A stretch of 64,000 bases of DNA from NCBI GenBank assembly GCA_003148945.1, contig QGGY01000012.1, positions 62,001 through 126,000 on the forward strand, given 5' to 3'. Numbering within the stretch: the first letter of the stretch is position 1; the number at the start of each line of letters is the position of its first letter. Source of the DNA: Murimonas intestini (GTDB lineage: Bacteria; Bacillota; Clostridia; Lachnospirales; Lachnospiraceae). Both the position numbers and the translations under genes were made by a program. The notes below the pieces were generated by a model. It saw only the letters and a program-made list of their open reading frames with translations. It searched no databases and was not told the DNA's origin. This document shows positions 59,756-64,000 of this stretch, piece by piece.

Positions 59756-61111
59756 ATGGAGAAAAAACGAAGCAGTTTTTCAGGAAAAATCGGATTCGTC
59801 CTGGCGGCTGCCGGTTCTGCAGTAGGACTGGGCAACCTGTGGAGGTTTCCGTATCTTGCAGCCAAATATGGAGGCGGGATTTTTTTATTGGTCTACATCA
59901 TCCTGGCTGTCACCTTTGGGTACGCGCTCATGACAGCTGAAGTGGCTATCGGCCGCAAGACAGGCCTGAGTGCCATCCAGAGTTTTAAGGTGCTGAATAA
60001 GAAGTATTCTTTTATCGGTTATCTGGCATCCCTTGTACCTATCATCATACTGCCTTACTACTGTGTCATCGGCGGATGGGTGATTAAATACTTTTCAGTA
60101 TTTATCTCCGGGCAGACCACAGCGGCGGCGGCTGACGGTTACTTTGACTCTTTTATCAGCCAGACAGGCCAGCCTATACTCTGGCTTGTGATTTTTATCC
60201 TGATCACAGCAGTCATAGTATTTCTCGGCGTAGAAAAAGGGATAGAGAAAGCCAGCAAATTCCTTATGCCTGTGCTCGTAGTCCTCTCAGTCATTGTAGC
60301 CATCTATTCCATCACCATGCCGGGAGCTATGGCAGGTGTAAAATATTACCTGATGCCTGACTTCAGTAAATTTTCGCTAAAAACTGTGGTCGCTGCCATG
60401 GGACAGCTTTTCTACTCCATGTCACTGGCAATGGGTATTATGATCACATACGGCTCTTATATGAAAAAGGACGTGGACCTGGAGAAGTCAGTATCAAATA
60501 TCGAGATCTTTGATACTGGAATCGCCCTTATAGCGGGACTCATGATTGTCCCGGCGGTATTTGTATTTAACGGCGGAGATGGGGCTGCCATCAATGCAGG
60601 CCCTGGACTTATGTTTGTCACCCTGCCTAAGGTGTTTAATTCAATGCCCTTCGGCTCTGTGATAGGAGGCCTCTTCTTCATCCTGGTGCTGTTTGCGGCG
60701 CTGACATCCGCCATATCCCTGATGGAGACTATTGTTTCTATCCTGCACGACAAGCTGGGATGGGGGAGAAAAATCTCCTGTGTAATTGTAACACTTTACG
60801 CCATTGCAATGGCCCTGCCCTCATCTTTGGGATTTGGGGCACTGAGCTCCGTACAGCCTATGGGAATGAGTTTCCTGGATTTCTTTGACTTCATCAGCAA
60901 CAGTATCCTGATGCCTATCGTGGCATTCCTGACAGTGTGCTTTGTTGGATACGTTATCAAGCCAAAGGCTATAGCAGATGAAATCAAGTTAAGCTCTGCA
61001 TTTAAAAAAGAAAAGCTGTTTAATGTAATGATAAAATATATAGCACCAATCTTCATTATCATGATACTTGTCAGCTCAATCCTGAATGCACTGCAGATCT
61101 ATACACTGTAA
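59756..61111 (+). CDS. Sodium:neurotransmitter symporter family (NSS) transporter
   Basis: A Na+-coupled amino acid or amine transporter with the LeuT fold, 451 residues and eleven to twelve helices. SSFSGKIGFVLAAAGSAVGLGNLWRFPYLAAKYGGGIF is the strongly conserved first helix with the unwound substrate/Na+ site (AVGLGNLWRFPYL). QLFYSMSLAMGIMITYGSY is helix 6 and FFILVLFAALTSAISLMETIVS helix 8. Such bacterial members carry tryptophan, leucine or alanine; the substrate cannot be named. The start at 59756 follows GGGAGA. A strong bidirectional terminator ends the gene. Confidence 0.93.
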   Translation: MEKKRSSFSGKIGFVLAAAGSAVGLGNLWRFPYLAAKYGGGIFLLVYIILAVTFGYALMTAEVAIGRKTGLSAIQSFKVLNKKYSFIGYLASLVPIIILPYYCVIGGWVIKYFSVFISGQTTAAAADGYFDSFISQTGQPILWLVIFILITAVIVFLGVEKGIEKASKFLMPVLVVLSVIVAIYSITMPGAMAGVKYYLMPDFSKFSLKTVVAAMGQLFYSMSLAMGIMITYGSYMKKDVDLEKSVSNIEIFDTGIALIAGLMIVPAVFVFNGGDGAAINAGPGLMFVTLPKVFNSMPFGSVIGGLFFILVLFAALTSAISLMETIVSILHDKLGWGRKISCVIVTLYAIAMALPSSLGFGALSSVQPMGMSFLDFFDFISNSILMPIVAFLTVCFVGYVIKPKAIADEIKLSSAFKKEKLFNVMIKYIAPIFIIMILVSSILNALQIYTL

Positions 61112-61183
61112 TCCCGCAGATATCATGAGTGATACAGTTCAGCCGTCAAGGTCAGACGGGCTTGTCTTTGGCCCGCTGCCTGC

Positions 61184-61226
61184 AAAAATAACTCCCGGTG
61201 GTTATCCACTGCGGGAGTTATTTTTG
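61184..61226. terminator. Bidirectional terminator
   Basis: AAAAATAACTCCCG-loop-CGGGAGTTATTTTT, a 12-bp perfect stem with A- and T-tracts, between the NSS gene and the convergent nucleoside hydrolase gene. A further small CCCG-TTTGA-CGGG hairpin lies just beyond. Confidence 0.92.
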
Positions 61227-61272
61227 TTATAGGCCGTGACTAAACCACCCGTTTGACGGGTTGTCATGATTA

Positions 61273-62184
61273 TCAGGAACTCAGTTTTTTAAACAAGTCT
61301 TCAAACAGGAGATCCCTGTTTATCCAGAACACATACTTAATAAAATGCCTTGTCTTATTAAATGCATAGCAGTCATCATATTCGGGTATAGGGCTGTGTT
61401 CCAGCCTGTCATACATGAATCTGTCATCCAGGAGCCAGCCCACTGCTGTCACATCCCATATTATCCTGCTCCAGCACCTGCTCTGTCCGGTGGCCTCACC
61501 TTCTCTCTCAGTTACAGATACCAGGTAATCACACAGTTTATTTTTCCCCTTCAGCCAGTAGTTGAGCTCCGGCCCTGTGGTGGCAAATTCCGAGACAACT
61601 CCCATGCAGGGCAGCTGTACAAGAGGCACGCCGCATCCAAACACGATCCTGGCCGCCGCCACATCCTGGTACATATTAAATTCTTTTGTGTCAGGCCACT
61701 CAAAGGAATGTCCCCCCAGCCATACTACAACGATCCTGTCAATGATTGCAGGCTCCATCAGGATGGCGGAAGCCACATTCGTGATAGCTGCAATAGCAAC
61801 TACATACAGAGGATGGTCCTTGTCCCGCTCCATGGCCAGTTCCACCAGATTCCTAGCTGCCGGGGATTCCACAGGCTGCTTTTCATCCGGCAGATACCTG
61901 TCTGCCCCCTTATGGACAAGCTTCTTTAGATCCTCCCTGTCCATAAGCTCCAGAACATTCGTGATCTCCTGATAGCTTCTTTCCATACCGTCCGCCGGCC
62001 CCGCAGAATTACTGTTAAAAAAGGGAGCCGCATAGACTGCCTTTAAGTTTAGCTTGTCGTCTGATTTAATGAGATATGCCAGGGCATACTGATCATCAAC
62101 CTCATTATAAGTATCCGTGTCAATAACCACATCAATTTTCCCCTGCGGACGCTGCAGCTTCTGCAGCCTTTCTGATTCTGTCAT
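61273..62184 (-). CDS. Nucleoside hydrolase (IunH-like)
   Basis: A 303-residue enzyme that cleaves the N-glycosidic bond of ribonucleosides. VVIDTDTYNEVDDQYALAYLI gives the Ca2+-binding DxDxxxxDD motif at residues 22-31. PLYVVAIAAITNVASAILMEP is the usual N-x-A region, and VVVWLGGHSFEWPDTKEFNMYQDVAAARIVF holds the late conserved Asn/Asp. The start at 62184 follows AGGAGGAGAAGG; a longer reading to 62313 would overlap the preceding gene. It begins 31 bp after the SMC-like ATPase gene, so it is probably cotranscribed with it. Confidence 0.88.
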   Translation of the reverse strand: MTESERLQKLQRPQGKIDVVIDTDTYNEVDDQYALAYLIKSDDKLNLKAVYAAPFFNSNSAGPADGMERSYQEITNVLELMDREDLKKLVHKGADRYLPDEKQPVESPAARNLVELAMERDKDHPLYVVAIAAITNVASAILMEPAIIDRIVVVWLGGHSFEWPDTKEFNMYQDVAAARIVFGCGVPLVQLPCMGVVSEFATTGPELNYWLKGKNKLCDYLVSVTEREGEATGQSRCWSRIIWDVTAVGWLLDDRFMYDRLEHSPIPEYDDCYAFNKTRHFIKYVFWINRDLLFEDLFKKLSS

Positions 62185-62215
62185 TTTCCTTCTCCTCCTG
62201 TTGTTTATATGCTCC

Positions 62216-64000
62216 TCATTCTTCTTCATCCAGCTCCTGTGCCAGCTGGGCAAATTCCACCTTTTCAAATTCCTGAATTGATATATGCTTTTTATTAGGA
62301 TTTGCAAACACAAATGTCTTATCCACGTTTTCCAGATAGTTCTGTATCTTATCGTTTGTGGCGCTGATGATGGCCTGGAATCCCAGCCCCCTGATCAGTT
62401 CTATACAGCTTGCCACCTTTTCCGCATCCATCTTGGAGAATGCCTCATCCAGCACCACAAGGCGTATGGTGGGACTGCGCTGCAGGCGGGATCCCAGGTT
62501 TATCCTGTAGGCCTGCGCAAAGCTGGCCAGAAGCGCCACATACAGAGGATTCTGCCCCTCACCCCCGGAATTTTTCTTTATCATCTTGCTGAGGCGTATC
62601 TTGATAGTCTCATTCCCCTCACCCTCGATGATCTGCTGCATATCAAAGGAGAGGTAGGTGCGGTAATCCGCATATTTCTCCATGTTATGCTTTGCCTCTT
62701 CCAGTTCCTCCCCTGTAGCATTATCCGGCGGAATAAAGATGCTGATAAGTTCCTTTGTCATTTCCCCATACTTGCTCTCATGGTTCATTGTGAAGAAATT
62801 CATCTGGTTTTCTACTCTGTCAGAGACAAGAAACGGATTTACTTCCAGGTTCTCATCCATAAACAGCTCAAAGAACCTTCCGTCAGGGCCTTTATTTTTA
62901 GTAATCACAAACTGGTATCTGTCTTTCCCAAAATCCAGCCTGCTGATGATCCCATTCAGCTCATCACGCCTCTGGAAGGCTTCACGGATCGCACTCCTGA
63001 TCTTAAAGATGAAGTCCTGCTTGAACAGCTCCATAGCCTCCTGGGCCTGCTCATCAGCCTTCGCATACAGCTCTTCCAGATCAGCATACTGAAGGCGCCC
63101 GAGAAGCTCATCATACGCACTGTTATCCCTGTCCTCAGCTGAAAAGGTCCTGTTTGGATGATTCCTCAGATATTCGAATCTGAGCTCCCTCAGGGAAGAC
63201 ATTGCTTCCTCTGTCTCTGAGGCGGCGGCGTTGACACGCCCAAAGAAAAAGCTCTGGAGCTTTTCATAATTAGGATTTTCCCTCTTTTTCAGAAATTCCT
63301 GTACGCCCCGCTCCATCTCCTCATCTTTCCTGCAGCTTTTCTCACAGATAATGAGAGCCTCATTCTTCTCCAGATACATCTGCCTGCATTCCTCTATCCT
63401 GTTATCAGTGTCCCGGATATCCCGGATAACCTTATCCCTCTCAGACTTTCGTTCCCCACACAGCCTGTCCGTCTGCTCCTGTCTCTCCTTCCACTCATCT
63501 ATGTTCTGCTCTTCCAGGCCTTTCAGCTTCTTTTCAAGGCGTGACTTCTCTGCCTTTCTGGCCGGAAGCTCATCAATATCCTTTTTCCATGACATATATT
63601 CCTGTACATCATAAGGCAGGGCTTCCATTGAAAGTATCCTGCTGCAGTGTGCTGACAGCTCCATAAGCGGTGTCAGCTCTGCATCCAGCTTTTCCTTCAG
63701 CTTTTCCAGCTGGCCTATCCTTCTCCTGGTGCTGACCTCTCCTATGTAGGCCCTCCTCGTATAATGTTCAGGATTAATATGCTGCAGCTTGAATCCGTGG
63801 TAAAGCATACAGTCACTTGTTATCCCTACCCTGCACCTGCGCAGGCTGTCAGTATCTGAACATTTAATGACGCCGCCCAGCAGAAAATCCACATACGCCC
63901 GGGCATAAGGCACCTTTGTAACCACCTCTTCCGCCAGGGCGCCATCCAGGACCTCCACCGTGCCCTCCAGGACCTTTTCTGTGTCCAGTACAGCCACTTT
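62216..64000 (-). CDS. SMC-like ATPase, C-terminal part, resembling Wadjet JetC (runs off window)
   Basis: At least 594 residues of a MukB/MksF/JetC-type protein; the frame stays open to the window edge. It has a long coiled coil (about 90-300 of the visible part; Glu/Lys/Arg rich), then the head half with GRFFELFMDENLEVNPFLV. The ABC signature is KKNSGGEGQNPLYVALLASFA and Walker B is IRLVVLDEAFSKMDAEK, followed by GFQAIISATNDKIQNYL. In Wadjet the JetABC condensin recognises plasmid DNA and JetD cuts it. jetD is not downstream; jetA/B would be upstream, outside the window. Other SMC-like defence ATPases are possible. Confidence 0.75.
   Translation of the reverse strand, partial: KVAVLDTEKVLEGTVEVLDGALAEEVVTKVPYARAYVDFLLGGVIKCSDTDSLRRCRVGITSDCMLYHGFKLQHINPEHYTRRAYIGEVSTRRRIGQLEKLKEKLDAELTPLMELSAHCSRILSMEALPYDVQEYMSWKKDIDELPARKAEKSRLEKKLKGLEEQNIDEWKERQEQTDRLCGERKSERDKVIRDIRDTDNRIEECRQMYLEKNEALIICEKSCRKDEEMERGVQEFLKKRENPNYEKLQSFFFGRVNAAASETEEAMSSLRELRFEYLRNHPNRTFSAEDRDNSAYDELLGRLQYADLEELYAKADEQAQEAMELFKQDFIFKIRSAIREAFQRRDELNGIISRLDFGKDRYQFVITKNKGPDGRFFELFMDENLEVNPFLVSDRVENQMNFFTMNHESKYGEMTKELISIFIPPDNATGEELEEAKHNMEKYADYRTYLSFDMQQIIEGEGNETIKIRLSKMIKKNSGGEGQNPLYVALLASFAQAYRINLGSRLQRSPTIRLVVLDEAFSKMDAEKVASCIELIRGLGFQAIISATNDKIQNYLENVDKTFVFANPNKKHISIQEFEKVEFAQLAQELDEEE

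Noticed and set aside
61140-61268. Short hairpins after the NSS gene considered as an attachment site
   Set aside because: They are explained by a bidirectional terminator and a small CCCG/CGGG stem; no tRNA or integrase is nearby.

Overview
The window looks like chromosomal DNA of a Gram-positive, strictly fermentative Clostridia member, most likely Lachnospiraceae (Blautia/Clostridium/Hungatella-like). The grounds are strong AGGAGG-type ribosome sites, sigma-A promoters, a short three-domain ribosomal protein S1, lipoprotein signal peptides, a Cna-B giant surface protein, a nan cluster of the gut-commensal type, and TSCPD and CBS/DRTGG pyrophosphatase proteins typical of the group. The species cannot be named from sequence alone. 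No tRNA, rRNA, CRISPR array, prophage or intact insertion sequence was recognised.

Layout. 1-7.2 kb: housekeeping genes. These are the start of murA behind a long structured leader RNA, aroK, an SOS-controlled dinB, and a nucleoside/phosphate group (deoB, then deoC, a CBS-DRTGG Mn-pyrophosphatase and a flavin reductase). 7.2-9.6 kb: a small patchy region with a dispersed repeat, a PNPOx-like protein, a broken ribbon-helix-helix antitoxin, a Uma2 protein and a candidate small RNA. 9.6-11.3 kb: rpsA and cobO. 11.5-19.5 kb: a sialic acid utilisation locus. One strand carries nanE, an ABC transporter, yhcH, a ROK kinase and an RpiR regulator; the other carries nanA and an SGNH esterase. 19.6-25.7 kb: a lone PTS IIC protein, then a GH3 lipoprotein, a membrane-anchored serine hydrolase, a GNAT acetyltransferase and a DUF3810 membrane metallopeptidase-like protein. 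25.8-28.8 kb: an XRE-PLDc_N-ABC operon. 30.4-41.1 kb: one gene of about 3,576 codons for a surface protein with about 17 Cna-B/SpaA-type domains. 41.5-44.9 kb: pgi, a membrane protein of unknown function and mtnN.

45-54.2 kb holds a second carbohydrate locus: a glutaminase-A-like (DUF5127/DUF4965/DUF1793) protein, a GH116 glycosidase and a complete sugar ABC importer, divergent from an ArsR-type regulator with a large unknown C-terminal domain. 54.3-59.6 kb holds a TSCPD protein, then a transglutaminase-like lipoprotein joined to a reduced type IV pilus-like operon (PilC, four small pilin/pseudopilin-like proteins, PilT). 59.7-61.1 kb is an NSS transporter. The right edge has a nucleoside hydrolase directly downstream of the C-terminal half of an SMC-like ATPase resembling Wadjet JetC, with no jetD where the type I order would place it.

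The points most worth a second look are the murA leader RNA, the GTTACT...AGTAAC repeat family that abuts genes and in one case supplies a stop codon, the GH116/glutaminase-like locus with its unusual regulator, the reduced PilC/PilT operon, and the JetC-nucleoside hydrolase arrangement at the edge.
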